A stretch of DNA of 64,000 nt, from contig JBPDWA010000003.1 in assembly GCA_051295955.1 (NCBI GenBank), positions 124,001 to 188,000 of the forward strand, written 5' to 3'. Below, piece after piece: positions 1-9,218 of the stretch. This DNA is from Enterococcus faecalis_A (lineage in GTDB: Bacteria > Bacillota > Bacilli > Lactobacillales > Enterococcaceae). The notes under the pieces were generated by a model. That model made no database searches, was not told the origin of the DNA, and worked only from the letters and a program-made list of their open reading frames with translations. Within the stretch, counting starts at the first letter, position 1; each line of letters opens with the position of its first letter. A program made the position numbers and the translations under genes.

Positions 1-1434
1 GCCATCGATAACGCCTCGAATGCTGGTGGAATTAATCAAGCAGAAACCAACGGAAAAGAAGCGATTGATAACCAACATGAATCAGGAAAAACAGTGGACG
101 AACAAAAACAAGATGCCAAAGATGCGATTGATGAAGAGGCCTCTCGAGTGAAGACGGAAATTGATAACGATGCTACTTTGACAGCTGATGAAAAAAATAA
201 CCAAAAAAATAACGTTGATGAAGAAGCAGCGAAAGCCAAAGATGCCATCGATAATGCTGGCAACGCTGAAGCTGTGAAACAAGCAGAGACGGATGGAAAA
301 GAAGCGATTGATAACCAACATCAATCAGGAAAAACCGCTGAGGATCAAAAACAAGATTCAAAAACAGTCATCGATGAAGAAGCAGCTCGTGTTAAAACGG
401 AAATTGATAATGATGCTACCTTGACGGATGATGAAAAAACCAACCAAAAAAATAACGTTGATGAAGAAGCAGCGAAAGCCAAAGATGCCATCGACAATGC
501 TGGCAACGCTGAAGAAGTTAAACAAGCAGAAACCAACGGAAAAGAAGCGATCAACGATCAGCATCAATCAGGAAAAACCGTTGACGAACAAAAACAAGAC
601 GCAAAAGGAGCGATTGATGAAGAAGCAGCACGCGTAAAAGAGGAAATTGCCAATGATACTTCTTTGACAGAAGACGAAAAAAATCGTCAAAAGGACGGCG
701 TTGATGAAGAAGCAGCGAAAGCCAAAGATGCCATCGATAATGCTGGTAGCGCTGAAGCTGTGAAACAAGCAGAAACGGATGGAAAAGAAGCTATCAATAA
801 TCAACATCAATCGGGAAAACCGATGGACGAGCAAAAACAAGAAGCTAAAGATGCGATTGATGAAGAAGCAAAACGAGTAAAAGAAGAAATTGACAAAGAT
901 TCAACCTTAACAGAAGACGAAAAAAATCGTCAAAAAGAAGCTGTTGATGAAGAAGCAGCGAAAGCCAAAGATGCAATTGATAAGGGAACTTCTACTGCTA
1001 CCATCAAACAAGCAGAAAATGACGGAAAAGAAGCCATCAATAATCAACACCAACCAGGAAAAACCGTTGATGAGCAAAAACAAGATGCAAAAAATGTGAT
1101 TGATGAAGAAGCAGCACGAGTAAAAGAAGAAATTGACAAAGATCCGAACTTATCAGAAGACGAAAAGAACCGTCAAAAAGAAGCCGTTGATCAAGAAGCA
1201 GCAAAAGCCAAAAAAGCCATTGATAACGGGAAAGACGCTGAATCTGTAAGCCGAGCGAAGTTGGCAGGTATCAAAGCAATTAGAGCGCAACATCAAAGCC
1301 AAAGCCAAGCGAAAGGTGGTCTTGCGGCACTATTACCGCAAACAGGTGTTAAAGCTTCCGTTTTTGCTATTACTTTAGGTTTAATAGTCTTTTTAGGAAC
1401 AACATTGTTTTGCTTTAAAAAGAAATTAGATTAA
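1..1434 (+). CDS. LPXTG-anchored repeat surface protein, 3' part
   Basis: The reading frame is open from the first base, so the gene starts upstream and only about 477 C-terminal residues are seen. They consist of a partial repeat, five 81-residue repeats rich in Glu, Lys, Ala and Asp, then LPQTG (codons 1333-1347), a hydrophobic segment and a short Lys-rich tail (FKKKLD). This is a classical sortase signal, so the protein should be covalently wall-linked. The repeats have the DUF1542-like pattern (AKDAID, KQAE.DGKEAI) seen in staphylococcal Ebh/FmtB/SasC-type helical stalk proteins. The function is probably adhesive or structural, but the ligand-binding part lies outside the window. The GTG at 94 is an internal valine of the repeat, not a start. 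A hairpin terminator follows. Confidence 0.9.
   Translation, partial: AIDNASNAGGINQAETNGKEAIDNQHESGKTVDEQKQDAKDAIDEEASRVKTEIDNDATLTADEKNNQKNNVDEEAAKAKDAIDNAGNAEAVKQAETDGKEAIDNQHQSGKTAEDQKQDSKTVIDEEAARVKTEIDNDATLTDDEKTNQKNNVDEEAAKAKDAIDNAGNAEEVKQAETNGKEAINDQHQSGKTVDEQKQDAKGAIDEEAARVKEEIANDTSLTEDEKNRQKDGVDEEAAKAKDAIDNAGSAEAVKQAETDGKEAINNQHQSGKPMDEQKQEAKDAIDEEAKRVKEEIDKDSTLTEDEKNRQKEAVDEEAAKAKDAIDKGTSTATIKQAENDGKEAINNQHQPGKTVDEQKQDAKNVIDEEAARVKEEIDKDPNLSEDEKNRQKEAVDQEAAKAKKAIDNGKDAESVSRAKLAGIKAIRAQHQSQSQAKGGLAALLPQTGVKASVFAITLGLIVFLGTTLFCFKKKLD
94..1308 (+). repeat. Five tandem 243-bp coding repeats
   Basis: Equivalent codons (the Val/Ala/Met before DEQKQ or EDQKQ) fall at 94, 337, 580, 823 and 1066, exactly 243 bp apart, and a partial unit occupies 1-93. 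Each unit encodes 81 residues of predicted helix with DEEAARVK, LTEDEKN.QK, VDEEAAKAKDAID and DGKEAI.NQHQ blocks. The first two full units are the most alike. The later ones carry more substitutions (EEIDKD for TEIDND), as expected from repeated duplication and drift. Copy number is likely to vary between strains. Confidence 0.93.
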
Positions 1435-1479
1435 AAATAGGTAGAAAAAGTTCTTGATGTAGAACTTTGAACAGAAAAG

Positions 1480-1515
1480 CAGGGTCAAAGCTGATAGCTT
1501 GAACCCTGTTTTTCT
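1480..1515 (+). terminator. Rho-independent terminator of the surface protein gene
   Basis: An imperfect 12-bp stem (CAGGGTCAAAGC / GCTTGAACCCTG) with a five-base loop is followed by a T-rich run. It lies about 45 bp after the stop codon. Confidence 0.75.
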
Positions 1516-2190
1516 TGCCCAAAAACGAAAATCATCTAAAGATAGTCGTTCCCAACGGGATAAAATTATTTATTCGTTCCTTCGTAGACGCCATTGATAT
1601 ATTTAATGACCCTAGAGGTAAAGACGAACAAATCTTTGTGATTGTCAACAATGTGTCAGATGTTAACCGTACTGTACAAAATGTCCCTGTTGTAGCAACC
1701 TGCAATGTAGCAAATTCAAGGCTAGGATGATTGTTCACATGCTTTATTTATAACACTTTACTACTTTTTAGAATGAATCAACACTAGTAAAAAGACACAG
1801 TTTTTGTTCCCAAAATTAGAAGCCGCCAAAAATAATTATTATTGATTATTAAAAAACGAATGGTTCATTTAACTGGATTTTTACACTTAAGCAGACTTTG
1901 AAGGGAGTCTAAGCAAAAAAATTATCAGTTAGGCAGGAGCTTGAAAATATGTTAAAATGCAGTGAAACATCAGCTTTCTTTCGGGGGATGGTTTTTGCTG
2001 GCTGGTTGGTATTTGCTTTTTATTAAAAGTACCAAGGTGAATAACGCTAGCTTGTCGCTTTTTTTTAGTAGCAGGCTTGTGTTAGCACGCTTTGACACAA
2101 GCATTTTAAGTGTGCCCCTCATAAAAGTGATTTAGTAAAAATACCGGTGGACTAAATGAATGCTAAGCAGTTTATATTGAAAGGAATCTA
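1516..2190. other. Intergenic region with no convincing gene
   Basis: About 680 bp. ORFs of about 70 codons exist on both strands at 1515-1738, but the plus-strand one has only a TTG start inside a terminator T-run and no ribosome binding site. Its product (with a stretch like PRGKDEQIFVIVNN) could be a decayed coding fragment. At 2075-2102 an 8-bp inverted repeat (GCTTGTGT / ACACAAGC) forms a hairpin upstream of hemW. I see no identifiable RNA element. Confidence 0.4.
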
Positions 2191-2227
2191 GAGAATGAGA
2201 ACTAGCAATAAAGATGGTGATAACAGA

Positions 2228-3367
2228 ATGTCTGCGTATATTCACATCCCTTTTTGTGAGCACATCTGTTATTATTGTGATTTTAATAAAGTATTTTTGG
2301 AAGGCCAGCCGGTTGATGAATACATTCAAAGCCTTTTACAAGAAATTCGTCTAACGCAAGCACTTTATCCTTCTCGGCCGTTAAATACCATTTATATTGG
2401 CGGAGGCACACCGACCTCTTTGTCGGCGCAGCAACTGGATGCTTTATTACAAGGCGTCCGCACACTATTACCTTTTGATGAACAAGAAGAATTTACGGTT
2501 GAGGCAAATCCAGGAGATTTGACCCGGGAAAAATTGCAGGTAATGAAAAATTATGGCGTTAATCGCTTATCAATGGGCGTTCAAACCTTTGATGATCGTT
2601 TGCTAAAAAAGATCGGACGTAAGCATACCGCTGTAGATGTCTATCAGACAATGCGTTTCTTGGAAGCAGAAGCTTTTACGAATGTCAGCATCGATTTGAT
2701 CTACGCTTTGCCGGGGCAATCTTTAGACAGTTTTCGCGATACTTTACAGCGTGCGCTGGCTTTAGATCTGCCGCACTATTCTTTGTATTCACTTATTTTG
2801 GAAAACAAGACAATGTTTATGAACTGGGTAAGGCAAGGTCGGTTACAACTGCCGGAAGAAGAAGTTGAAGCGCAAATGTTTGAAGAAACCATTGCGGCAA
2901 TGGAGCAAAAAGGACGCCACCAATACGAAATCAGTAATTTTGCCCTTCCAGGTAAAGAAAGTCAACATAATTTGGCTTATTGGAATAATGAACATTACTA
3001 CGGCTTTGGTGCAGGCGCCAGCGGGTATTTAGGGCGCACACGCTACAAAAATCACGGGCCCATCCAACACTACCTGCAACCACTAAAGAACCAACAATTG
3101 CCAGTCGTTGAAACAGAAGAATTGACACTTGCTAACCAAATGGAAGAAGAACTTTTTTTAGGACTTCGGAAAAAAGTTGGTGTTTCTAAAGCTGCTTTTC
3201 AACAAAAATTCCAAGTATCACTAGCTGAGATTTACGGGTTAGCGATCAAAGAATTAGTTCAGCAAGAATTACTAATCGAAGATGAGCAAACGATTCGCTT
3301 AAGCAAAAAAGGGATGTTTATCGGTAATCAAGTATTTGAAGCTTTTTTATTAAATGAAACAGTTTAA
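2228..3367 (+). CDS. hemW: Radical SAM heme chaperone HemW
   Basis: Begins MSAYIHIPFC with the radical-SAM CX3CX2C cluster motif (C-EHI-C-YY-C) followed by DF. The residue after the motif is not Cys, which separates HemW (heme chaperone) from true oxygen-independent coproporphyrinogen oxidase HemN. GGGTPTSL and the HemN C-terminal domain follow. Start choice: an in-frame ATG at 2195 has AAAGGAA upstream and would give 390 aa. The ATG at 2228 has GGTGAT six bases upstream, starts at the conserved N-terminus and gives 379 aa, the usual length. It precedes the heat-shock operon, as in many Firmicutes, but its own terminator separates them. Confidence 0.9.
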   Translation: MSAYIHIPFCEHICYYCDFNKVFLEGQPVDEYIQSLLQEIRLTQALYPSRPLNTIYIGGGTPTSLSAQQLDALLQGVRTLLPFDEQEEFTVEANPGDLTREKLQVMKNYGVNRLSMGVQTFDDRLLKKIGRKHTAVDVYQTMRFLEAEAFTNVSIDLIYALPGQSLDSFRDTLQRALALDLPHYSLYSLILENKTMFMNWVRQGRLQLPEEEVEAQMFEETIAAMEQKGRHQYEISNFALPGKESQHNLAYWNNEHYYGFGAGASGYLGRTRYKNHGPIQHYLQPLKNQQLPVVETEELTLANQMEEELFLGLRKKVGVSKAAFQQKFQVSLAEIYGLAIKELVQQELLIEDEQTIRLSKKGMFIGNQVFEAFLLNETV

Positions 3368-3397
3368 ACGCTGTAATAACTGAAAAAGTTATTGAAT

Positions 3398-3439
3398 AAA
3401 AAGAGTGCGCATAGAATGCTGCGCTCTTTCTTTTTTTTT
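3398..3439 (+). terminator. Terminator after hemW
   Basis: The hairpin AAAGAGTGCG / TGCGCTCTTT (two G-T pairs) is followed by a run of nine or more T. It isolates hemW from the CIRCE-controlled operon. Confidence 0.8.
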
Positions 3440-3471
3440 GCGAATAAAGGTAAAAAACTAAATTACTGAAA

Positions 3472-3498
3472 TTAGCACTCGGAACTTTAGAGTGCTAA
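3472..3498 (+). promoter_or_regulatory. CIRCE operator 1 (HrcA binding site)
   Basis: Exact match to the CIRCE consensus, TTAGCACTC-N9-GAGTGCTAA. It lies 17 bp upstream of the -35 box of the hrcA promoter. HrcA, encoded just downstream, is the known ligand of this element. Confidence 0.97.
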
Positions 3499-3515
3499 AA
3501 AGAGTACACTTTTTC

Positions 3516-3544
3516 TTGACATTTCTAAGAAAGCTTGCTATATT
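3516..3544 (+). promoter_or_regulatory. Sigma-A promoter of the hrcA operon
   Basis: TTGACA, a 17-bp spacer, then TATATT. It sits between the two CIRCE elements, so HrcA can bind on both sides of RNA polymerase. Confidence 0.9.
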
Positions 3545-3555
3545 AATGATTGTGA

Positions 3556-3582
3556 TTAGCACTTGATTAGCAAGAGTGCTAA
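3556..3582 (+). promoter_or_regulatory. CIRCE operator 2
   Basis: TTAGCACTT-N9-GAGTGCTAA, one mismatch in the left arm. It starts about 12 bp after the -10 box, so it lies at the transcript start and in the 5' UTR. Confidence 0.95.
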
Positions 3583-3601
3583 TGAAGGGTGGTAATTAAC
3601 T

Positions 3602-4645
3602 ATGATGACAGAAAGACAAAAGAATATCTTACGACTTATCATCCAAAACTACACGAATACTGGCTTACCAGTTGGCTCTAAAAAGTTGATGGCAGATGGT
3701 ATTGATTCCAGTTCAGCAACTATCAGAAATGATATGAAAGCTTTGGAAGAGCTAGGACTTTTAGCCAAGACCCATTCTTCTTCTGGAAGAATTCCTTCAA
3801 TTCTTGGATATCGTTATTATGTGGACTATTTATTGCGTCCAGCACAAGTTGGTAGCCACGAGTTGGAGCTGATTCGCCAATCTTTTGGTAAAGAGTTTCA
3901 TGAAATTGACGATATCATTCGCCAATCTGCTGAAATATTGTCAGAACTAACTAGCTACACTGCTTTTTCATTGGGTCCGGAAGTCAAAGAAAGAAAATTA
4001 ACTGGTTTTCGGATGGTTCCTTTGAATGATCGCCAAATTCTTGCTATCATTGTAACAGATAAAGGAAATGTGGAAAATCAAGTTTTTGCGATTCCTGCGT
4101 CAGTAACAAGTCAGGATTTAGAAAAAATGACTCAAATTATCAATGATAAATTAGTCGGACAACCGTTGTTAACCGTTTATCATCGCCTACGGACGGAAAT
4201 TCCTATGATCTTACATCGTTACTTCCAAACGCCGGAAGGAATGATGGATTTATTTGATGAATTGTTGAGCCAAGCCTTTGAAGAAAAAGTTTTTATTGGC
4301 GGACGTATGAACCTGTTGAACTTCGGCACCCGACAAGATGTGGAGCAACTGAAATCTGTTTATACGTTTATGCAAAACTCCGATGAGTTGACTCAATTAT
4401 TGAATGGCACTACAACGAAAGAAGCTCCGATTGTGATTCGTATCGGTTCGGAGATTGGCAACAACCTTTTAGAAGATATGAGTATGATTACGGCAACGTA
4501 TGAAGTAAAAGGTCACGGTAGTGGGACTATTGCGTTGTTAGGTCCTACCAGCATGCCTTATTCGAAAATATTTGGGTTGATTGATACTTTTCGTTTCGAA
4601 TTAGCCTCAAAGTTAGGTTCTTATTATCGTTTCTTAGGAGAATAA
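3602..4645 (+). CDS. hrcA: Heat-inducible transcriptional repressor HrcA
   Basis: 347 aa, normal family length. The N-terminal winged helix contains the typical TERQ...ILRLII and VGSKKL...SSATIRNDM...LEELGLL.KTHSSSGRIPS signatures, and the C-terminus is GAF-like. It represses its own operon at the CIRCE sites and depends on GroEL for activity in the studied Firmicutes. It is the first gene of hrcA-grpE-dnaK-dnaJ. GGGTGG lies nine bases before the ATG; a second ATG three bases later is an equal alternative. Confidence 0.96.
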   Translation: MMTERQKNILRLIIQNYTNTGLPVGSKKLMADGIDSSSATIRNDMKALEELGLLAKTHSSSGRIPSILGYRYYVDYLLRPAQVGSHELELIRQSFGKEFHEIDDIIRQSAEILSELTSYTAFSLGPEVKERKLTGFRMVPLNDRQILAIIVTDKGNVENQVFAIPASVTSQDLEKMTQIINDKLVGQPLLTVYHRLRTEIPMILHRYFQTPEGMMDLFDELLSQAFEEKVFIGGRMNLLNFGTRQDVEQLKSVYTFMQNSDELTQLLNGTTTKEAPIVIRIGSEIGNNLLEDMSMITATYEVKGHGSGTIALLGPTSMPYSKIFGLIDTFRFELASKLGSYYRFLGE

Positions 4646-4701
4646 GAATTGCTTTAATATAATGGAAACATAGTCTGAGCAAAAGAAAGGAAGTTGCTAA
4701 A

Positions 4702-5295
4702 GTGAGTAAGAAAGAAGAGACACAAAAAGAACAAACGGAACAACAGCCATCAGCAACTGAGGAAACACCAAAAGCGGAAATGGCTAACGACCCGGACGTT
4801 CTTTCTGAACAAGAAGCTGAAACAACTGAATCGCAAGAAGCTCCGTCAGAAGTAGCAACATTAAAGTCTGAAATAAGCGAAATGGAAGACAAGTTTTTAA
4901 GAGCTAGAGCAGAGATTGCCAATATGAGCAATCGTTTTAAAAATGAACGGGAATTACTGCTTCGTTACCGTTCACAAGACTTAGGCAAGAAAATTTTACC
5001 AGCCTTGGATAATTTGGAACGGGCCATGGCCATTGAAGTGACTGATGAACATGGTGAAAGCTTAAAAAAAGGAATCGCCATGGTTTTTGAAAGTCTCAAC
5101 ACAGCCTTAAAAGAAGAAGGAATTGAGGAGATTCCCGCTAAGGGAGAAACTTTCGATCCAACACTTCATCAAGCCGTTCAAACAGTACCGGCCACTGAAG
5201 ATGTGGCTGCTGATACGATAGTAGAAGTTTTACAAAAAGGCTACAAATTGCAAGATCGCGTTTTGCGTCCTTCTATGGTAATTGTGGCTCAGTAA
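4702..5295 (+). CDS. grpE: Nucleotide exchange factor GrpE
   Basis: 197 aa with a GTG start after AAAGGAA. An acidic, Gln/Glu-rich disordered N-terminus (about residues 1-50) leads into the long coiled-coil helix (LKSEISEMEDKFLRARAEIANM) and the C-terminal beta domain ending RPSMVIVAQ. GrpE drives ADP release from DnaK. It lies 56 bp after hrcA and 72 bp before dnaK, in the same direction and with no strong terminator. Confidence 0.96.
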   Translation: MSKKEETQKEQTEQQPSATEETPKAEMANDPDVLSEQEAETTESQEAPSEVATLKSEISEMEDKFLRARAEIANMSNRFKNERELLLRYRSQDLGKKILPALDNLERAMAIEVTDEHGESLKKGIAMVFESLNTALKEEGIEEIPAKGETFDPTLHQAVQTVPATEDVAADTIVEVLQKGYKLQDRVLRPSMVIVAQ

Positions 5296-5367
5296 GCATC
5301 CGCTTTTCTTCACAGATCGCTTTTTGTGAATTAAATAAACAAAAATTAAAGATGGGAGATTTTCATT

Positions 5368-7197
5368 ATGAGTAAAATTATTGGTATTGACTTAGGTACA
5401 ACAAACTCTGCTGTAGCAGTCCTTGAAGGCGGCGAAGCAAAAATTATCGCCAATCCAGAAGGCAATCGTACAACACCTTCTGTTGTGTCATTTAAAAATG
5501 GCGAAATCCAAGTCGGAGAAGTAGCTAAACGTCAAGCAGTAACTAACCCCAACACTATTTCTTCTATTAAACGTCACATGGGAGAAGCTGGCTATAAAGT
5601 AGATGTTGAAGGCAAATCTTATACACCGCAAGAAATTTCTGCCATGGTTCTTCAATATATTAAAGGCTTTGCCGAAGAGTATTTAGGCGAAAAGGTTGAA
5701 AAAGCCGTGATCACCGTTCCGGCTTACTTTAATGATGCACAACGTCAAGCAACAAAAGATGCAGGTAAAATTGCCGGTTTGGAAGTAGAACGTATCGTCA
5801 ACGAGCCAACAGCAGCAGCATTGGCTTATGGTTTAGACAAAACGGATAAAGACGAGAAAATCCTAGTCTTTGACCTTGGCGGTGGTACTTTCGACGTTTC
5901 AATTCTTGAACTAGGCGACGGTGTCTTTGACGTATTGGCAACAGCCGGCGATAATCACTTAGGTGGGGATGACTTTGATAACAAAATTATCGACCATATG
6001 GTGGCAGAATTTAAAAAAGAAAATGGCATTGATCTAGCCAATGATAAAATGGCTTTACAACGTTTGAAGGATGCAGCTGAAAAAGCGAAAAAAGATTTAT
6101 CAGGTGTAACTAGTACTCAAATTAGCTTACCGTTTATTACTGCCGGAGAAGCTGGACCATTGCATTTGGAAATGAACTTAACACGCGCAAAATTTGACGA
6201 ATTAACAAGTGATTTAGTTGAACGGACAAAAGTTCCTGTTCGTCAAGCTTTGAAAGATGCTGGCTTAAAACCTGCTGATATCGATGAAGTTATTCTAGTC
6301 GGCGGTTCTACTCGAATTCCAGCGGTTGTAGAAGCTGTTCGTAAAGAAACCAGTAAAGAACCAAATAAATCAGTGAACCCTGATGAAGTAGTTGCTATGG
6401 GGGCTGCTATTCAAGGCGGAGTGATTACTGGTGACGTTAAAGACGTTGTTTTATTAGACGTAACGCCATTGTCTCTCGGAATTGAAACGATGGGCGGTGT
6501 CTTCACTAAATTAATTGATCGCAACACTACAATTCCAACAAGCAAATCACAAGTCTTCTCAACAGCAGCTGATAACCAACCAGCCGTAGACATTCATGTG
6601 TTGCAAGGAGAACGGCCGATGGCGGCAGACAACAAAACGTTAGGCAGATTCCAATTAACCGATATCCCACCTGCACCTCGTGGTGTGCCACAAATTGAAG
6701 TAAGCTTTGATATTGATAAAAACGGAATCGTTAATGTTCGTGCCAAAGATTTAGGGACTCAAAAAGAACAAGCTATTACTATCAAATCTTCTTCAGGTCT
6801 ATCAGACGAAGAAATTGATCGTATGGTAAAAGATGCCGAAGCAAACGCTGAAGCAGATAAAAAACGTAAAGAAGAAGTTGATTTACGCAATGATGTTGAT
6901 GCATTGTTGTTCACTGTTGATAAAACATTGAAAGAGCTTGAAGGCAAAGTTGATGCGGACGAAGTGAAAAAAGCAGAAGATGCTCGCGACGAATTAAAAG
7001 CAGCTGTTGAAGCTAACGATATCGAACAAATGAAAACAAAACGTGATGCACTAAACGAAATCGTACAAAACTTAACAGTTAAACTTTATGAACAAGCAGC
7101 ACAACAACAAGCTCAAGAAAACCCTGACGCTGCTAAAGGCGGAGCGGATGATGTAGTAGACGCTGACTTTGAGGAAGTAGACGGCGATGATAAATAA
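5368..7197 (+). CDS. dnaK: Molecular chaperone DnaK (Hsp70)
   Basis: 609 aa, standard for Firmicutes. ATPase domain signatures are IGIDLGTTNSAVAV at the N-terminus, VFDLGGGTFDVS near residue 170 and ILVGGSTRIPAV near 310. The substrate-binding domain (VLLDVTPLSLGIETMGG) and helical lid follow, and the tail ends EEVDGDDK. It folds and holds client proteins with DnaJ and GrpE. A clear ribosome binding site (GGGAG) precedes the ATG. Confidence 0.98.
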   Translation: MSKIIGIDLGTTNSAVAVLEGGEAKIIANPEGNRTTPSVVSFKNGEIQVGEVAKRQAVTNPNTISSIKRHMGEAGYKVDVEGKSYTPQEISAMVLQYIKGFAEEYLGEKVEKAVITVPAYFNDAQRQATKDAGKIAGLEVERIVNEPTAAALAYGLDKTDKDEKILVFDLGGGTFDVSILELGDGVFDVLATAGDNHLGGDDFDNKIIDHMVAEFKKENGIDLANDKMALQRLKDAAEKAKKDLSGVTSTQISLPFITAGEAGPLHLEMNLTRAKFDELTSDLVERTKVPVRQALKDAGLKPADIDEVILVGGSTRIPAVVEAVRKETSKEPNKSVNPDEVVAMGAAIQGGVITGDVKDVVLLDVTPLSLGIETMGGVFTKLIDRNTTIPTSKSQVFSTAADNQPAVDIHVLQGERPMAADNKTLGRFQLTDIPPAPRGVPQIEVSFDIDKNGIVNVRAKDLGTQKEQAITIKSSSGLSDEEIDRMVKDAEANAEADKKRKEEVDLRNDVDALLFTVDKTLKELEGKVDADEVKKAEDARDELKAAVEANDIEQMKTKRDALNEIVQNLTVKLYEQAAQQQAQENPDAAKGGADDVVDADFEEVDGDDK

Positions 7198-7215
7198 TCA
7201 GTTATAGCTGATTGT

Positions 7216-7257
7216 AGGGACTGGATCATTAGCACAATGACTAATGTCCCAGTCCCT
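7216..7257 (+). terminator. Long hairpin between dnaK and dnaJ
   Basis: AGGGACTGGATCATTAG pairs with CTAATGTCCCAGTCCCT over about 17 bp, with a two-base mismatch and a short loop. Only a weak T-run (GAATTTTG) follows, so it is more likely a partial terminator or RNA-processing and stability element, lowering dnaJ relative to dnaK, than a full stop. Confidence 0.6.
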
Positions 7258-7409
7258 TGAATTTTGTGGTGATCTTAAGTCGCAGATGCTAGAGAGAAAC
7301 TATTTAGGTTTTGATGAAACTGTGGTATGATTACAACGATCTTGAAAAAGCTCGTCTATTGAAAGTCGGGTTTAAGAAGTAGAAGGAATTAAAAGTTGGA
7401 GGGGAGCCA

Positions 7410-8573
7410 ATGGCTACAAAGCGTGATTATTATGAAATCCTAGGTTTATCAAAGGGCGCTTCAGATGATGAAATAAAAAAAGCATACCGCAAACTTTCCA
7501 AGAAGTATCATCCAGATATTAATAAAGAAGCCGATGCTGAAGAAAAATTTAAAGAAATATCAGAAGCATATGAAGTCCTAAGCGATCCGCAAAAGAAAGC
7601 TGCTTATGATCAATACGGTCACGCAGGAACCGATCCAAATTACGGCGGAGCCGGCGGCGGTTTCGGTGGGTTTAGTGGTGGATTTAGCAGTAGCGGTTTC
7701 GGCGGCTTTGAAGATATTTTTGATTCATTCTTTGGTGGCGGTGGTCGTTCAGTCGATCCTAATGCGCCACGACAAGGGGCTGATTTACAATATACCATTC
7801 AGTTGAAATTTGAAGAAGCTGTTTTTGGCGTGGAAAAAGAGATTAAATACAACCGTGAAGATATTTGTTCAACCTGTGGCGGCAATGGTGCTAAACCTGG
7901 TACGCACCCTGAAACTTGTCATAAATGTCATGGCTCAGGGACCATTAACGTAGAACGACAAACACCGCTAGGTCGAATGATGAGCCGCCAAACCTGTGAT
8001 GTTTGTCATGGAACCGGGAAAGAAATCAAAGAACCTTGCCCAACTTGTCATGGGACTGGGCATGAAAAAAAAGCACACACTGTCAAAGTCAATGTTCCAG
8101 CAGGAGTTGAAGATGGTCAACAAATGCGTTTATCTGGTCAAGGAGAAGCTGGAACCAACGGCGGACCTTACGGTGATTTGTATGTCGTGTTCAGTGTAGA
8201 AGATAGCGACATATTTGATCGTGACGGTGCGGAAATTTTTTATGAGCTGCCTTTGAGTTTTGTTCAAGCAGCACTAGGTGATGAAGTAGAAGTGCCGACC
8301 GTTCACGGCAATATTAAGTTAAAAATTCCAGCCGGGACTCAAACAGCTACCAACTTCCGTTTACGTGGAAAAGGTGCGCCTCGTTTACGTGGCGGCGGTA
8401 ACGGTGATCAACATGTCAAAGTCAAATTGATCACACCCAAACACTTGAATGAAGAACAAAAAATTGCTTTACGGGCTTTTGCCAAAGCCGGTGGTCAAGA
8501 AGTGAATGAGCAACAAGAAGAAGGCTTTTTCGATAAGATGAAAGATGCTTTTGGCGGCAAAAAGAAAAAATAA
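7410..8573 (+). CDS. dnaJ: Chaperone DnaJ (Hsp40, type I)
   Basis: 387 aa with the complete type I layout. The J domain has the HPD motif at residues 34-36, followed by a Gly/Phe-rich linker (about 75-115). Four zinc-finger repeats of the form CxxCxGxG (CSTCGGNG, CHKCHGSG, CDVCHGTG, CPTCHGTG) precede the C-terminal substrate-binding domains. It stimulates DnaK ATPase and delivers clients. It sits 212 bp after dnaK, beyond a hairpin, preceded by GGAGGGG. Confidence 0.97.
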   Translation: MATKRDYYEILGLSKGASDDEIKKAYRKLSKKYHPDINKEADAEEKFKEISEAYEVLSDPQKKAAYDQYGHAGTDPNYGGAGGGFGGFSGGFSSSGFGGFEDIFDSFFGGGGRSVDPNAPRQGADLQYTIQLKFEEAVFGVEKEIKYNREDICSTCGGNGAKPGTHPETCHKCHGSGTINVERQTPLGRMMSRQTCDVCHGTGKEIKEPCPTCHGTGHEKKAHTVKVNVPAGVEDGQQMRLSGQGEAGTNGGPYGDLYVVFSVEDSDIFDRDGAEIFYELPLSFVQAALGDEVEVPTVHGNIKLKIPAGTQTATNFRLRGKGAPRLRGGGNGDQHVKVKLITPKHLNEEQKIALRAFAKAGGQEVNEQQEEGFFDKMKDAFGGKKKK

Positions 8574-8624
8574 TTGAAAAACACTCAGGTTCTTGTCATC
8601 TGGATACTGGGACTGAAACTATGG

Positions 8625-8670
8625 ACAAACGCTGCAATCTTTATTATTCAGTTGTAGCGTTTGTTTTTTT
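8625..8670 (+). terminator. Terminator of the heat-shock operon
   Basis: ACAAACGCTGCAA pairs with TTGTAGCGTTTGT (12 of 13) and is followed by a run of eight T. It closes the hrcA operon. Confidence 0.88.
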
Positions 8671-8672
8671 AT

Positions 8673-9149
8673 GTAAATAAAAAAGTTAACATGAAAAGAA
8701 CAAGCCAAGGAGCTATCCCTGAATGAAAGTGTTCATTAGGTTTGGAATCCGTTGCTTCTATGTATGGCTTTTGTTATTTCGCTAAGGCGGTCTTATTAGG
8801 TAAATACCATTAAAGAATAAGACTCGGCTGTTCCTGCCTTTTTTGATAAAAATTACCTTAAAAAAAGATTTACCTGGTATCATTCATTGTGATAGGCTAG
8901 AAATAGCGAAACGATAGCTGGTGTCGGTTGGCTCAAATAAAAACAGCAGTCCTATTCTAAAATATAGGGCGAACGTTGAAAGTGAAGTAGTCCAATTGAA
9001 ATAGACTGAATTTTATGGTTGGCTGTTTTTACACAATAGCTGGTTAGCAGTATTTATTTTCTGATAAAAAAACTTTTAAATTACCGATTGATTTTATAAC
9101 TGAATTATCTAATTAGTAAACTTATATCGGTTCATAGTAAGGAGAAAAA
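8673..9149. other. Intergenic region with no recognised gene
   Basis: About 480 bp of AT-rich sequence with many stops in all frames. I see no tRNA, riboswitch or mobile-element end. A strong AAGGAGA at 9139-9145 belongs to the short ORF that follows. Confidence 0.45.
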
Positions 9150-9203
9150 ATGGGGAAGCTTCGTGTGTTTTTTTTCACATACAACTACAAATCATTCAAT
9201 TAA
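9150..9203 (+). CDS. 17-codon leader ORF upstream of the GNAT gene
   Basis: ATG to TAA encodes MGKLRVFFFTYNYKSFN, with a good ribosome binding site (AAGGAGA) five to six bases upstream. It ends 15 bp before the ATG of the acetyltransferase, which has its own AAAGGAG. The peptide is short and basic, with three Phe in a row and two Tyr, which is the kind of peptide seen in translational attenuators. I cannot see the paired hairpins that would prove attenuation. It may also be a chance ORF. Confidence 0.4.
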   Translation: MGKLRVFFFTYNYKSFN

Positions 9204-9218
9204 CGCAAAGGAGTAACA

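Noticed and set aside
1515..1738. Overlapping ORFs of about 70 codons on both strands
   Set aside because: The plus ORF starts at TTG inside a terminator T-run with no ribosome binding site, and the minus one also lacks a binding site. Kept only as a possible decayed fragment.
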